Part shown: piece by piece, positions 16,183-25,264 of the stretch | Layout of the letters: each line of letters starts with the position of its first letter | Position numbering within the stretch: position 1 is the first letter of the stretch | Assembly (NCBI GenBank): GCA_016703665.1 | Contig: JADJBS010000020.1 | Span: 496,001-560,000 of the forward strand | Source: Candidatus Defluviibacillus avedoerensis | GTDB lineage: Bacteria; Pseudomonadota; Gammaproteobacteria; Burkholderiales; Burkholderiaceae_C | Length of the DNA stretch: 64,000 bases | Reading direction: 5' to 3' | The notes under the pieces: model-generated | Database searches by the model: none | Seen by the model: only the letters and a program-made list of their open reading frames with translations | What the model was told of the DNA's origin: nothing | Made by a program: the position numbers and the translations under genes

Positions 16183-16779
16183 ATGCAACACCCTATCACG
16201 CTGCTTGTTTATTTTGTCGTCTTCTTTGCCCTTGCCTTTGTCTGGCGAACCTGGCTCGTCTACCGGCGCACGGGCATCCGTCCGCTGGTACTTCCGCGCA
16301 GCGACGACGCACAGGGCTATGTGGGTCGGGCGTTCAAGTGCCTGATTCTCGGTTTGGCCTGCTATGTGCTCTCGTTGACCGTGTCGCCCACCGCGTTTGC
16401 AGCATTGGGTTGCCTGGCGCTCGACGTACACCCGGTCGTGCGTCTGCTTGGCTGGGCAATGTTGCTCGCCGCCCTGGCTGTCGTTGGGTTGGCGCAACGT
16501 GATCTGGGTGATGCGTGGCGAATCGGCTTTGACGATCAGGCAGTCCCCCAACTGGTGCAGAACGGCATCTACAGCAAAAGCCGGAACCCCATATTCCTAG
16601 GCATGCGCATGGCGCTGCTTGGCCTGCTGTGCATCAGCCCTGACGCTGTCAGCCTGCTCATGGCCATGCTGGGCGAGGTGCTCATGCAGGTTCAAGTGCG
16701 GCTTGAAGAAGCCTATTTGCAACGCCATTGTGGACAGGCCTACGCGCGATATCGCGCGCGGGTAGCCCGATGGCTATAA
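16183..16779 (+). CDS. isoprenylcysteine carboxyl methyltransferase-like membrane methyltransferase
   Basis: A 198-residue membrane protein with about five helices. The C-terminal third carries the ICMT/PEMT signature: VQNGIYSKSRNPIFLGM, then a helix and EEAYLQRHCGQAYARYRARVARWL. Family members methylate lipids or prenyl-cysteines using S-adenosylmethionine, but the bacterial substrates are mostly unknown. It is the first gene behind the MerR-type promoter and is followed 23 bases later by a cation-transporter gene, so its expression is probably metal-induced. The role in metal handling is inferred. Confidence 0.82.
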   Translation: MQHPITLLVYFVVFFALAFVWRTWLVYRRTGIRPLVLPRSDDAQGYVGRAFKCLILGLACYVLSLTVSPTAFAALGCLALDVHPVVRLLGWAMLLAALAVVGLAQRDLGDAWRIGFDDQAVPQLVQNGIYSKSRNPIFLGMRMALLGLLCISPDAVSLLMAMLGEVLMQVQVRLEEAYLQRHCGQAYARYRARVARWL

Positions 16780-16802
16780 AAGAGCAAAAAAGGAAGCCTG
16801 TC

Positions 16803-17426
16803 ATGTCACATCACGGCCACACATGTCACACCGCCTGTGCCACACAAGCACCGCCAGGCTACCGGCGGATTCTGTGGATTGCACTGCTGGTCAATGCCAC
16901 CATGTTTGGCATTGAATTGCTGGGTGGCGTGCATGCCGGGTCTGTTTCTTTGCTGGCTGACGCCATCGACTTCTTTGGCGATGCCAGCAATTACGCCGCG
17001 TCCCTCGCGGTGCTGACCCAAGCGCCCATCTGGCGAACACGCATGGCCCTTTTCAAGGCAAGCTGTATGGCAGGCTTTGGGCTGTTTGTTCTGGGCCATG
17101 CCGCTTGGTCGGTGTGGAGCGGCAGCACGCCCGACGCCAGCACAATGGGGCTGATTGGCAGCTTGGCGCTGTGCGCCAACGTGGGCGTAGCCGCGCTTTT
17201 GTACCGCTACCGCACGGGTGACGCCAACATGCGCAGTGTATGGCTTTGCTCACGCAACGACGCGCTGAGCAATCTGGCGGTGATGGCGGCTGCACTGGGC
17301 GTGTTTGGCACCCACAGCGCCTGGCCAGACCTGGCTGTTGCCCTGATGATGGGCTTGCTGGCCCTGTCTGCATCGGTACAGGTTGCGCATGCGGCGATGA
17401 TGGAACTCAAGGCGCGGCCGCGCTGA
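16803..17426 (+). CDS. cation diffusion facilitator-like transporter
   Basis: A 207-residue membrane protein with about six helices and a Cys/His-rich N-terminus (MSHHGHTCHTACAT), suggesting metal binding. LLADAIDFFGDASNY in helix 2 and RNDALSNLAVMAAAL in helix 5 match the metal-site helices of CDF proteins. It lacks the usual cytoplasmic C-terminal domain, so it is a short CDF. Start at 16803 with AAGGAAG upstream. It is co-transcribed with the ICMT-like gene behind the MerR promoter, so it probably exports Cd, Zn, Pb or a similar divalent ion. The last 20 bases overlap the convergent dehydrogenase gene. Confidence 0.85.
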   Translation: MSHHGHTCHTACATQAPPGYRRILWIALLVNATMFGIELLGGVHAGSVSLLADAIDFFGDASNYAASLAVLTQAPIWRTRMALFKASCMAGFGLFVLGHAAWSVWSGSTPDASTMGLIGSLALCANVGVAALLYRYRTGDANMRSVWLCSRNDALSNLAVMAAALGVFGTHSAWPDLAVALMMGLLALSASVQVAHAAMMELKARPR

Positions 17427-18450
17427 TTTGCACCGCCACTTTGCCAAACTGCTCGCCGCTTTCAAGGCGACTCAGCGCCGCATGAATCTGCGCCAGCGGG
17501 AAGTCTGAGTCAATCACCGGGCGCAGGCCGGTAGCTTCCACCAGTGCCAGCAAATCCGCAAATTCGTGCAGGTCCCCCAGGGTAGAGCCCAAAATCTGCA
17601 ACTGTCGAATGAAGATACGGCGCAGGTCCGCCGGTGGCTGGTCACCGGTGGTGGCACCACAGGTGACCAGGCGGCCACCGCGCACCAATGACCTCATGGC
17701 GCTGGCCCACACGGCCTGGCCGACGTTTTCGATCACCAAATCCACACCGCGTCCATTGGTGAGCGCCATGATCTGTTTGTCCACACTTTGTCGGCTGCTG
17801 TCGATGGCATGGTCAGCCCCCAGGGCCAGGGCTTTGTCGAGCTTGCCCGCATGGCGTGAGGTGACGATGACACGGGCACCTGCCAATTTGGCCAATTGCA
17901 ACGCCGCCAGCGACACCCCGCCGCCAATGCCAAAAATCAGCACGGTATGCCAAGCTTTGAGTTGGCCTTTGGTATGCAACATGCGCCAGGCGGTAAGGTG
18001 GTTGACACCCAGCGCAGCAGCCTGTGCAAAGCTCATGCCGTTGGGCATGGCAAACACATTGCGTGCAGGCAGGCTCACGTAGTCGGCCAAGGTGCCATCG
18101 CGGTGTTCGCCCAAATAGCCAATGCGGATACACAACACACCTTCGCCACGCAAACAAAATTCGCAGCGACCGCACGACACACCGGGGTGCAGCACCACAC
18201 GCTGGCCAACGGCCAAGCGCGTTTCGCTCGCATCGACCTCGGCGACGATGCCCGCACCGTCCAGCCCCATGATCTGCGGCAAGGCATGGGTAATGCCTGC
18301 CCCACTGTCACGCATGTACAGGTCCACCCTGTTGAGCGTGGCGGCGTGCATGCGCACCAGCACGTCGCCCGCTTGGCGACGAGGTTGCGGTCGGTCGCCA
18401 AATTCAACCACGTCGTTGCCGCCGTGGCCCGTGATGTACGCTGCTTTCAT
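17407..18450 (-). CDS. zinc-binding medium-chain alcohol dehydrogenase/quinone-reductase family protein
   Basis: A 347-residue MDR protein. GroES-like N-terminal domain with GLDGAGIVAEV and VVLHPGVSCGRCEFCLRGEGVLC; the latter holds the cluster of structural-zinc cysteines. The Rossmann domain is visible from TVLIFGIGGGVSLAALQLA. The ATG at 18450 has AAGGAAAG directly upstream. The C-terminal end overlaps the transporter gene tail-to-tail by 20 bases. NAD(P)H-dependent oxidoreduction is secure from the family; the substrate is unknown. Confidence 0.9.
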   Translation of the reverse strand: MKAAYITGHGGNDVVEFGDRPQPRRQAGDVLVRMHAATLNRVDLYMRDSGAGITHALPQIMGLDGAGIVAEVDASETRLAVGQRVVLHPGVSCGRCEFCLRGEGVLCIRIGYLGEHRDGTLADYVSLPARNVFAMPNGMSFAQAAALGVNHLTAWRMLHTKGQLKAWHTVLIFGIGGGVSLAALQLAKLAGARVIVTSRHAGKLDKALALGADHAIDSSRQSVDKQIMALTNGRGVDLVIENVGQAVWASAMRSLVRGGRLVTCGATTGDQPPADLRRIFIRQLQILGSTLGDLHEFADLLALVEATGLRPVIDSDFPLAQIHAALSRLESGEQFGKVAVQISAAAP

Positions 18451-18480
18451 GCTTTCCTTTCGTGACTGAGTTTGAACCTC

Positions 18481-19581
18481 TCAATGTCGGGCTTTCAACC
18501 ACCGCTTGAGCCCTGGGGCATCATGGAGTGCAGCCAAGCCGATTCTTACTTCATCGAGCTTGAAGCGAGCCGCCTCAATGAGTTCTTCCATGCATGCCAT
18601 GGCCGATTCTGCCGTGAGAACCACTGCCGGTGCGACCTGCAATTGATGCCGCACGGCGGACGCCATGTGTGCAATCTCCCGGTCTATCTCGACCAGTTGA
18701 TCTCGGAGCAGTTGGTTGTAGTGCATCAGCCGCTGGTGCGACAGGGCAGTCAACTGCTCGGCGTCGATGTGGGCCAACTCCAGTTGCAGTGAAAGAAGCT
18801 GCAACAACTCCTTATTGGCATAGGCCTGGTTCACCCGCGCCATCAGTTCAGTTTTGCGGACACGCTGCTGATCATCGGGTTCCCGGTCCGGGTGCAAGGC
18901 GCTGGCCAGTTTGCGGTAAACCTCACGGATGGTTTGCTGAGTCTGGGCGGCACGCTGCTTTTGGGCCGCTTCTTTGGCCTGCTGTTCAGGTGGCAATTCG
19001 CGCGCTTGCAGGCGCTCTTTGCGTCGGTCTTTTCGTCGGGCAGCGCGGTCTTGCTCAAGCGCCATTTGCTGGCGGGCGTGGTCCAGCAAGTCTGCGCGCG
19101 TGCCGCCCTTGGCGTGCACCATGTTCAGGCCATAGACATCGCTCAGCAGGGCCTTGAACTGCGCCGCATCAGCCTGGACTTCATCGTCGTAATCCACACT
19201 GCTGTACTGGTTGTACAACGCTTTGATGTCGGCGTCCCCCGTCTGGGCAATCAGTGGCTTGGCCAGCTCGCACACCATGCGCTCCAGCAGACGGCGCTCG
19301 TTTCTGCTCCAGCTTGCATCGCCAGCAGGCTCGGTCAATTGCCCTGCCAGACCAGTCACCCATTGCATTTGCTGGTGGGTGGTTTCGCGCTGCAAAGGCG
19401 CCAGCACCTGCGCCGCTTGCTGGAGGCAATGTTGTTGGGCTTTCTGCCATTGGACCAAGCCGACGCGGCGCGCCTCCAGCGTCGCCACCAGTTCGTTGAG
19501 CTGGGTCTGAGCGGCAGAAAGTTCGGGAGCATCTTCAGGCCTGGCAATGCGGACAGGGGTAGTAAAGGGGACAAGCGACAT
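18481..19581 (-). CDS. J-domain protein (DnaJ-like co-chaperone)
   Basis: A 366-residue protein. The N-terminal half is mostly helical or coiled-coil (PELSAAQTQLNELVATLEARR...), with a basic segment (ARRKDRRKERLQ) in the middle. A J domain follows at about 225-285: QQTIREVYRKLASALHPDREPDD with the HPD tripeptide, then QRVRKTELMARVNQAYANKELLQLL. The placement of the J domain towards the C-terminus is unusual for DnaJ/CbpA but seen in uncharacterised beta-proteobacterial proteins. The ATG at 19581 was chosen because the extra upstream residues are low-quality and overlap the divergent peptidase gene, whose start is 36 bases away. Confidence 0.82.
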   Translation of the reverse strand: MSLVPFTTPVRIARPEDAPELSAAQTQLNELVATLEARRVGLVQWQKAQQHCLQQAAQVLAPLQRETTHQQMQWVTGLAGQLTEPAGDASWSRNERRLLERMVCELAKPLIAQTGDADIKALYNQYSSVDYDDEVQADAAQFKALLSDVYGLNMVHAKGGTRADLLDHARQQMALEQDRAARRKDRRKERLQARELPPEQQAKEAAQKQRAAQTQQTIREVYRKLASALHPDREPDDQQRVRKTELMARVNQAYANKELLQLLSLQLELAHIDAEQLTALSHQRLMHYNQLLRDQLVEIDREIAHMASAVRHQLQVAPAVVLTAESAMACMEELIEAARFKLDEVRIGLAALHDAPGLKRWLKARH

Positions 19582-19616
19582 GGCCGCTACTTTACTTGGG
19601 CCAAAATGCACGCACC

Positions 19617-20669
19617 ATGAATGACTGCATGCCCTCTTCTTCAACTTTGCCACCTGTGCCTGCCCTACCACAGCGCTACCCTGGCCACATCACCGACGTG
19701 ATGGGACTGGAGGTCGGCCACTTCACCGACAGCCGCCGCCCGACCGGATGCACCGTGGTGCTGGCACGCGGTGGTGCCGTGGGCGGGGCAGACGTGCGCG
19801 GCGCGGCGCCCGGTACCCGAGAGACCGACCTGTTAAACCCCAGCAACCTGGTGGACCAAGTCCACGCCATCCTGCTGGCCGGCGGCAGTGCCTATGGCCT
19901 GGACGCCGCTGGTGGTGCCATGCGCTGGCTGGAGGCGCGCGGCATTGGCATTGACGTGAAGGTCGCGCGGGTGCCCATCGTACCGTCTGCCGTGCTGTTT
20001 GATTTGCTGGTGGGTGACCCCAGTATTCGTCCCGATGCAAAGGCGGGCTTTGCGGCCTGCGAGGCCGCCAGCAGTGCCCCGCCCGAAGAGGGCAATGTGG
20101 GCGCTGGCACAGGCGCTTGCGTGGGCAAAGTATTTGGCATCGACCGCGCCATGAAGGGCGGCATCGGTTCTGCATCCCTGACGGTAGACGGCGTGACGGT
20201 GTCAGCCCTCATTGCCTGTAACGCCCTGGGCGATGTGATCCACCCCGAGACAGCACAGCCCATCGCGGGTGCACGTCAAAACCCAGACAGCCTCGCATTG
20301 CTGAACATTCGCACCGCGCTGATGCAAGGCCAACCCACCCGTGCCATCATCCCCGGCACCAACACCACCATTGGGGTGGTCGCCACCGATGCACAAATCA
20401 GCAAAACCCAGGCACACCGTCTGGCCGTGCTGGCTCATGACGGCCTGGCCCGCAGCATCAACCCAGTGCACACCGTGAGCGACGGGGACACCTTGTTCGC
20501 ACTGGGAACCGGACAAAGCGGCAAGACGCTCGGCATGATGACGCTCGGGGCACTGGTGGCCGAGGTCACGGCCCGCGCGGTGGTCAATGCGGTGCTGGCA
20601 TCAGCGGGTTTGCGCATAGATGCACTGTGGCTACCTGGCTTGGCCGACCGCGCATCAAAGCAGCCCTAG
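19617..20669 (+). CDS. P1 family (DmpA-type) peptidase
   Basis: A 350-residue member of peptidase family S58 (P1/DmpA), N-terminal-nucleophile aminopeptidases that self-cleave to give two chains. GHFTDSRRPTGCTVV, AILLAGGSAYGLDAAGGAMRWLE and GNVGAGTGACVGK are visible; the last corresponds to the conserved central region near the cleavage site. Family members release N-terminal D- or beta-amino acids, but the physiological substrates are often unknown. The starts of this gene and the J-domain gene lie 36 bases apart, facing outward, so they share a very short promoter region. Confidence 0.85.
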   Translation: MNDCMPSSSTLPPVPALPQRYPGHITDVMGLEVGHFTDSRRPTGCTVVLARGGAVGGADVRGAAPGTRETDLLNPSNLVDQVHAILLAGGSAYGLDAAGGAMRWLEARGIGIDVKVARVPIVPSAVLFDLLVGDPSIRPDAKAGFAACEAASSAPPEEGNVGAGTGACVGKVFGIDRAMKGGIGSASLTVDGVTVSALIACNALGDVIHPETAQPIAGARQNPDSLALLNIRTALMQGQPTRAIIPGTNTTIGVVATDAQISKTQAHRLAVLAHDGLARSINPVHTVSDGDTLFALGTGQSGKTLGMMTLGALVAEVTARAVVNAVLASAGLRIDALWLPGLADRASKQP

Positions 20670-20676
20670 GAACGCC

Positions 20677-22017
20677 ATGCTGCGCAACATGACCCAATCG
20701 CTTAAATACTCCTTGATTTCTGCCAAGGAAATGCTGCTTTCGGCAGGCCCACTGGCCTTGATAGCTGCATTATTGATAGCGTTTGCCTTTTGGAAACTCA
20801 ACCCCACCCCCCCCAAGCAGGTCAGCCTGGCGACCGGCCCCGCACAGAGTGCCTATGAAGAATTTGGCAAACGTTATGCCCACCAGTTGAGGGCCAATGG
20901 GGTGGAGGTCAAACTGGTGCCCAGCGAAGGATCGCAAGCCAATCTTGCTTTGCTGAAAGAGCGCAAGGTTGATTTGGCCTTCGTGCAAGGCGGCAGCCTG
21001 GAAGCGGGCACGGTGGACGACTACGAACTGGAATCGCTTGGCAGCCTGTTTGTGGAGCCCGTCTGGCTGTTTTACCGCGACGAATCCGCCCGCCGAGCGG
21101 GCCGGGGCAAAGACGGCCGACTGGATTCGTTGGCTCAGCTGAGAGCCATGCGAATCAACATCGGCGCGGCAGGCAGCGGTGTGCCCAACCTGATGACGCG
21201 CCTGCTGGATGTCAACCACATTGACTCCAAGACTTTGAGCTTGAGCACTCTGGACCAAACCCCAGCCGTGGTGGCCTTGTTGGCAGGGGACCTCGACGCG
21301 GTGGTCTTCGCATCAGCACCCGAGGCTCCCATGGTGCAAATGCTGTTGCAGACTCCCGGCATACGCTTGTTGGATTTTCCGCAGAGTGAGGCCTATTCGC
21401 GCCGCTTTGAGTTCTTGACACCCGTGGTGCTGCCACGCGGCGTGGTGGATTTGGCTGCCAACGTGCCCACCCACAATGTACGCCTGATTGCCAGCACCAC
21501 CACCTTGCTGGCGCAAGACGACACCCACCCCGCCGTCTTGCAGCTGTTCTCTGCTGCGGCTAAATCGCTGCATGGCGGGGCGGGCTGGTTCAACAAGGCG
21601 CGGGAGTTCCCCAAAGCAACGGTGGGCGACTTCCCCATGGCGCCCGAGGCTGAACGCTACATCCAGAACGGCGCGCCCTTGCTGCACCGCTTCCTGCCGT
21701 TTTGGCTGGCCAACCTGATCGAGCGCATGTGGCTGGCGCTGGGCATCATCCTGGCGGTGCTAATTCCCTTGAGCAAAATCGTTCCCCCGCTGTACCAGTT
21801 CAGAATCCGCCGCCGCGTGTTCCGCTGGTACGCCAAGTTGCGCGACATCGAGCAGCGGCTGGAAACACAACCCGATCAAAAGCAGGCTTTACTGACTGAG
21901 TTAAACGAGCTTGAACAGGTGGTGAGCAAAATCAACGTGCCCCTGTCTTACACCGACGAACAATATTCGCTGCTGGCCAACATCGGGCTGGTGCGCAAGA
22001 AAATGAGCCGAACATGA
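20677..22017 (+). CDS. TAXI-family TRAP transporter solute-binding protein, membrane-anchored
   Basis: A 446-residue protein with an N-terminal membrane helix (about 25-45), a periplasmic TAXI domain (VSLATGPAQSAYEEFGKRYA, VKLVPSEGSQANLALLKERKVDLAFVQGG, INIGAAGSGVPNLMTRLL) and a second C-terminal helix (about 345-375) followed by a cytoplasmic coiled tail. Having a C-terminal anchor is a variant of the family; it may act as a sensor or an anchored receptor rather than a free binding protein. No TRAP permease is adjacent. The coding part near 20761-20780 contains a GATAGC repeat typical of the window's AT-rich element. Its stop overlaps the next start. Confidence 0.85.
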   Translation: MLRNMTQSLKYSLISAKEMLLSAGPLALIAALLIAFAFWKLNPTPPKQVSLATGPAQSAYEEFGKRYAHQLRANGVEVKLVPSEGSQANLALLKERKVDLAFVQGGSLEAGTVDDYELESLGSLFVEPVWLFYRDESARRAGRGKDGRLDSLAQLRAMRINIGAAGSGVPNLMTRLLDVNHIDSKTLSLSTLDQTPAVVALLAGDLDAVVFASAPEAPMVQMLLQTPGIRLLDFPQSEAYSRRFEFLTPVVLPRGVVDLAANVPTHNVRLIASTTTLLAQDDTHPAVLQLFSAAAKSLHGGAGWFNKAREFPKATVGDFPMAPEAERYIQNGAPLLHRFLPFWLANLIERMWLALGIILAVLIPLSKIVPPLYQFRIRRRVFRWYAKLRDIEQRLETQPDQKQALLTELNELEQVVSKINVPLSYTDEQYSLLANIGLVRKKMSRT

Positions 22018-23147
22018 CAAAAATTCTGGAAGGCGTGCGCGTGCTGGAGCTGGGGCAGGTGCTGGCCGGCCCTTTTGCTGGCGCGATTCTGGCCGACATG
22101 GGGGCCGACGTGATCAAGCTGGAGCGCCTGGACGGTGGCGACGACGCCCGTCGCATGGGCTTGGCGTTTCGGCATGGCGATGCGCTGAACTTTCATGTGT
22201 TCAACCGAGGCAAGCAGTCCGTCGCGCTGGATTTGAAGACGCCTGAGGGCAAAGCCAGCTTTGAACAGCTCGCGGCGGAAGCTGACATATTCATCCACAA
22301 CCTGCGGCCAGGCGTGCCACAAGCTTTGGGCATCGACGGCCCTGCACTTTGTGCAAGGCACCCCCGTTTGATCTGCTGCGAGATTTCAGCCTTTGGCCAC
22401 CTCGGCCCCATGGCCATGCAGCCTGGCTATGAGCCGTTGATTCAAGCCTTCAGTGGGCTGTCGAGCACCAACGGTGGGCCAGATGACCCACCCCTGCGCA
22501 GCGGCGCATCCGTCTGCGACCAGGGCACGGGCATGTGGGCGGTGATTGGCGCCTTGGGCATGCTACAACGCCGTCACCTCACCGGGAGAGGTGGTGTGGT
22601 CAGCGCATCTTTGCTGGAAACAGCTTTGGTGTGGAACGCGCAAAAAGCCGACTCGCACACAAACCAAGGCGAAATGCCGCCGCGTCACCGCTCTGGTCAC
22701 CCCGGCTTTGTGCCCTATGAGGCTTTTGACACCGCAGATGGCCCCTTGCTGATCTGCTGTGGCAATGACCGCCTGTTTACCAAGCTGGCCCATGAACTGG
22801 GCCGCGCTGATTGGTTAAGCCACGAGCACTTTGCCACCAACTGGGCGAGGCTCAAAAACAAGGACGCACTGATGCAGCAACTGTGCCCCTTGCTTCTTGC
22901 CAAACCCCGTGCGGCGTGGACGGACCGCTTCAACCAAATCGGTGTGCCCTGCGCCCCGGTCAACACCGTGCCCGAAGCACTGGCAGACCCGCAAGTACAG
23001 GCGCTGGGCCTGCTACAGGATGTGCCGGGCGAGGACTTTCAGTTAACCGGCTTGCCGCTCTCATTTGACGGTGAACGGCCAGGCTTTCAGCGTGCGGCTC
23101 CCCGGCTGGGAAACCACAACGCAAAGGGATTCAAGCCACGACACTAG
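22014..23147 (+). CDS. CaiB/BaiF family CoA transferase (class III)
   Basis: A 377-residue class III CoA transferase. The N-terminus LEGVRVLELGQVLAGPFAGAILADMGADVIKLE is the family signature, followed by NRGKQSVALDLKTPEG and PGYEPLIQAFSGL. The catalytic Asp is probably the one in ASVCDQGTG near residue 168. The start overlaps the preceding stop (ATGA). The 3' end overlaps the aminotransferase gene tail-to-tail by 17 bases. CoA donor and acceptor are not predictable from sequence. Confidence 0.92.
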   Translation: MTKILEGVRVLELGQVLAGPFAGAILADMGADVIKLERLDGGDDARRMGLAFRHGDALNFHVFNRGKQSVALDLKTPEGKASFEQLAAEADIFIHNLRPGVPQALGIDGPALCARHPRLICCEISAFGHLGPMAMQPGYEPLIQAFSGLSSTNGGPDDPPLRSGASVCDQGTGMWAVIGALGMLQRRHLTGRGGVVSASLLETALVWNAQKADSHTNQGEMPPRHRSGHPGFVPYEAFDTADGPLLICCGNDRLFTKLAHELGRADWLSHEHFATNWARLKNKDALMQQLCPLLLAKPRAAWTDRFNQIGVPCAPVNTVPEALADPQVQALGLLQDVPGEDFQLTGLPLSFDGERPGFQRAAPRLGNHNAKGFKPRH

Positions 23148-24279
23148 CCTCTGGCGCCACGGTGGCCAGTGCCTGGGCAAGTTGCCCAATCGTGCGGTCA
23201 ACGTTGTGCCATTTTTCCAGGCCAAACAGGCCAATGCGGAAGGTGCGGAAGTCGGCTGGCTCGTCGCACTGCAGTGGCACGCCTGCGGCGGTTTGCAGGC
23301 CCGCTGCCAAGAACTTCTTGCTGGACTGGATCTCGGCGTCGTCTGTGTAGCTCACCACCACGCCAGGTGCCTGAAAGCCCTCGGCGGCCACGCTGGCAAA
23401 GCCATGGCCTTCAAGCAAGGCACGTACCTGGCGGCCCAGTTCGATCTGCTCATCACGCACCTTGGCAAAGCCATAGGCCTGCGTTTCTTTCATGGTGTCG
23501 CGCAGTCGCACCAGGGCGTCTGTGGGCAAGGTGGTGTGGTAAGCATGGCCACCCGATTCATAGGTTTCCATGATTTGCAGCCATTTGCGCAGGTCTGCTG
23601 CAAAGGTGGTGCTTTGGGTTTGGTCGATGGCTTTGCGGGCACGCTCGCTCAGCATCACCATGGCGCAGCAGGGGGAACTGCTCCATCCCTTTTGCGGTGC
23701 GCTGATCAAAATGTCCACGCCCGTGGCTTGCATGTCCACCCACAGCGCACCCGAGGCGATGCAGTCCAGCACCATCAGGCCACCTACCGCATGCACGGCT
23801 TCAGACAGCGCTTTGAGGTAGCCGTCGGGCAAGACCATGCCCGCAGCGGTTTCTACATGGGGTGCAAACACCAGCGCGGGCTTTTCGCGGGCGATGGTAG
23901 CCACGGCCTCTTCAATGGGCACAGGGGCCCAAGGCGCGGTGCTGCCGTCAGACTGGCGCCTGGCCTTCAACACGGTATGCGAGGCGGGGATCTTGCCCAT
24001 GTCAAAAATTTGGGTCCAGCGGTAACTGAACCAGCCGTTGCGGATGACCAGCACATGCTTGTCACTGGCAAACTGGCGCGCCACCGACTCCATGCCAAAG
24101 GTGCCGCTGCCTGGGACCAGCGCGGCAGAATGCGCCCCGTAAACCGACTTGAGCATGCCCGAGATGTCCGTCATCACGCCCTGAAAACGCTTGGACATGT
24201 GGTTGAGCGCACGGTCGGTGTAGACCACCGAGAATTCAAGCAGGCCGTCAGGATCAATATTGGAAAGCAGACCGGGCAT
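23131..24279 (-). CDS. class V aminotransferase (alanine-glyoxylate aminotransferase-like)
   Basis: A 382-residue PLP enzyme of the alanine/serine-glyoxylate aminotransferase group. LVPGSGTFGMESVARQF near residue 55, the Asp of VLDCIASGA and the PLP-binding Lys in SAPQKGWSSSP near residue 187 are visible. The ATG at 24279 (MPGLLSNIDPDG) was preferred over an earlier one at 24303 because the additional residues look non-native. Glyoxylate handling would tie it to purine degradation elsewhere in the window, but the specific reaction is inferred. Confidence 0.88.
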   Translation of the reverse strand: MPGLLSNIDPDGLLEFSVVYTDRALNHMSKRFQGVMTDISGMLKSVYGAHSAALVPGSGTFGMESVARQFASDKHVLVIRNGWFSYRWTQIFDMGKIPASHTVLKARRQSDGSTAPWAPVPIEEAVATIAREKPALVFAPHVETAAGMVLPDGYLKALSEAVHAVGGLMVLDCIASGALWVDMQATGVDILISAPQKGWSSSPCCAMVMLSERARKAIDQTQSTTFAADLRKWLQIMETYESGGHAYHTTLPTDALVRLRDTMKETQAYGFAKVRDEQIELGRQVRALLEGHGFASVAAEGFQAPGVVVSYTDDAEIQSSKKFLAAGLQTAAGVPLQCDEPADFRTFRIGLFGLEKWHNVDRTIGQLAQALATVAPEASVVA

Positions 24280-24342
24280 ACAGACTCCAGAACAAAGCGC
24301 CATGGCTGGCGGGGACGTTAGCGTAGCATGACCGGACAGCCC

Positions 24343-25038
24343 TCAGCCCTGTCGGCAAAGCAGATTCACCCGCATGGGCCGCATAAAATACGCACCGGTC
24401 GGCGTCATGTGGGGCTCAAAGCGTTCACGCACCTTGGCCAGCGTCTGGCTGTCCAGGCGGTGGTCGACAAAGGTGACAGCGATCATGCGCTGCTCAAATT
24501 CAGCAAAGTCGCGGTAGTGCACGGGCATCTCAAAATGCTGCTCCACAACCTGATCCCATGCGCCACTGGCCACAGCCCGGCTCAGGGCGGCGATGGCCGC
24601 CGCGCGAACCAGCTCCTCGTCATGAAACAGGCGCATCACCTCGTTGAGTGGGCCAGCAAACACGGGTTCTGACACATACAACAAGCCGCCGGGCCGCAGC
24701 ACCCTGTGCACCTGCCCCAGTGCCTGGTCCATCAAATCCAGGGGAACATGGTGCAGTGACTTGAGCATGATCGCCGCATCAAAACTGGCATCCGCCAACG
24801 GAATTGCCTGCGCACCCGCCTGCACAAAGCGCAGCCCTGGGGCGGGATTTTGCAGGTTTTTGGCATGTTGGCGCTCATCCACTTCCAGCGCGGTTACCGC
24901 GCAGCCAGGATGAGAGAGCAGCAGTTTGCGCGACACATGGGCCGCGCCGCAGCCTAGCTCAATGATGCTCGGGTGAGATGCCGGATCAATCCAAGCGGTC
25001 AGCAAGCTGAGTTCGTCTTCAATCAATGGTTTGTTCAT
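24343..25038 (-). CDS. class I SAM-dependent methyltransferase
   Basis: A 231-residue Methyltransf_11-type protein. Motif I IELGCGAAHVSRKLL binds S-adenosylmethionine, LEVDERQ forms the acidic turn, and DASFDAAIMLKSLHHV and VLRPGGLLYVSEPVF are motifs II and III. No substrate can be assigned. It is transcribed in the same direction as the aminotransferase gene, 63 bases upstream of it. Confidence 0.88.
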   Translation of the reverse strand: MNKPLIEDELSLLTAWIDPASHPSIIELGCGAAHVSRKLLLSHPGCAVTALEVDERQHAKNLQNPAPGLRFVQAGAQAIPLADASFDAAIMLKSLHHVPLDLMDQALGQVHRVLRPGGLLYVSEPVFAGPLNEVMRLFHDEELVRAAAIAALSRAVASGAWDQVVEQHFEMPVHYRDFAEFEQRMIAVTFVDHRLDSQTLAKVRERFEPHMTPTGAYFMRPMRVNLLCRQG

Positions 25039-25264
25039 GGCATGGCATTATGATTGCTTCTGTTTTTATAGCTAAATACGCTTAACTGTATTGCCGTCAG
25101 GAAGCATTTTTATTCGCTATTGCGACCAGCTGCCCGGACCATGTGGTGCGAAAGCGCATGCCCAGCGGGGAGCTTCACCTAACTGGGAGCTCCACCTAAT
25201 TCACAGCTTGCCCTGTTAAGAGGGGCTCCTTAGAGTCAAGGCTTCCCTTGACCAGAGCCCCGAC
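25039..25264. other. intergenic region with an AT-rich repeat, no gene seen
   Basis: 226 bases between the divergent methyltransferase and hydrolase genes. It contains TTTTTATAGCTAAATACGC and, 40 bases on, TTCGCTATTG, related to the dispersed AT-rich element. A direct repeat of TAACTGGGAGCT/ACCTAATTC-type sequence lies at 25178-25200. I see no small ORF with a ribosome site. Confidence 0.5.
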
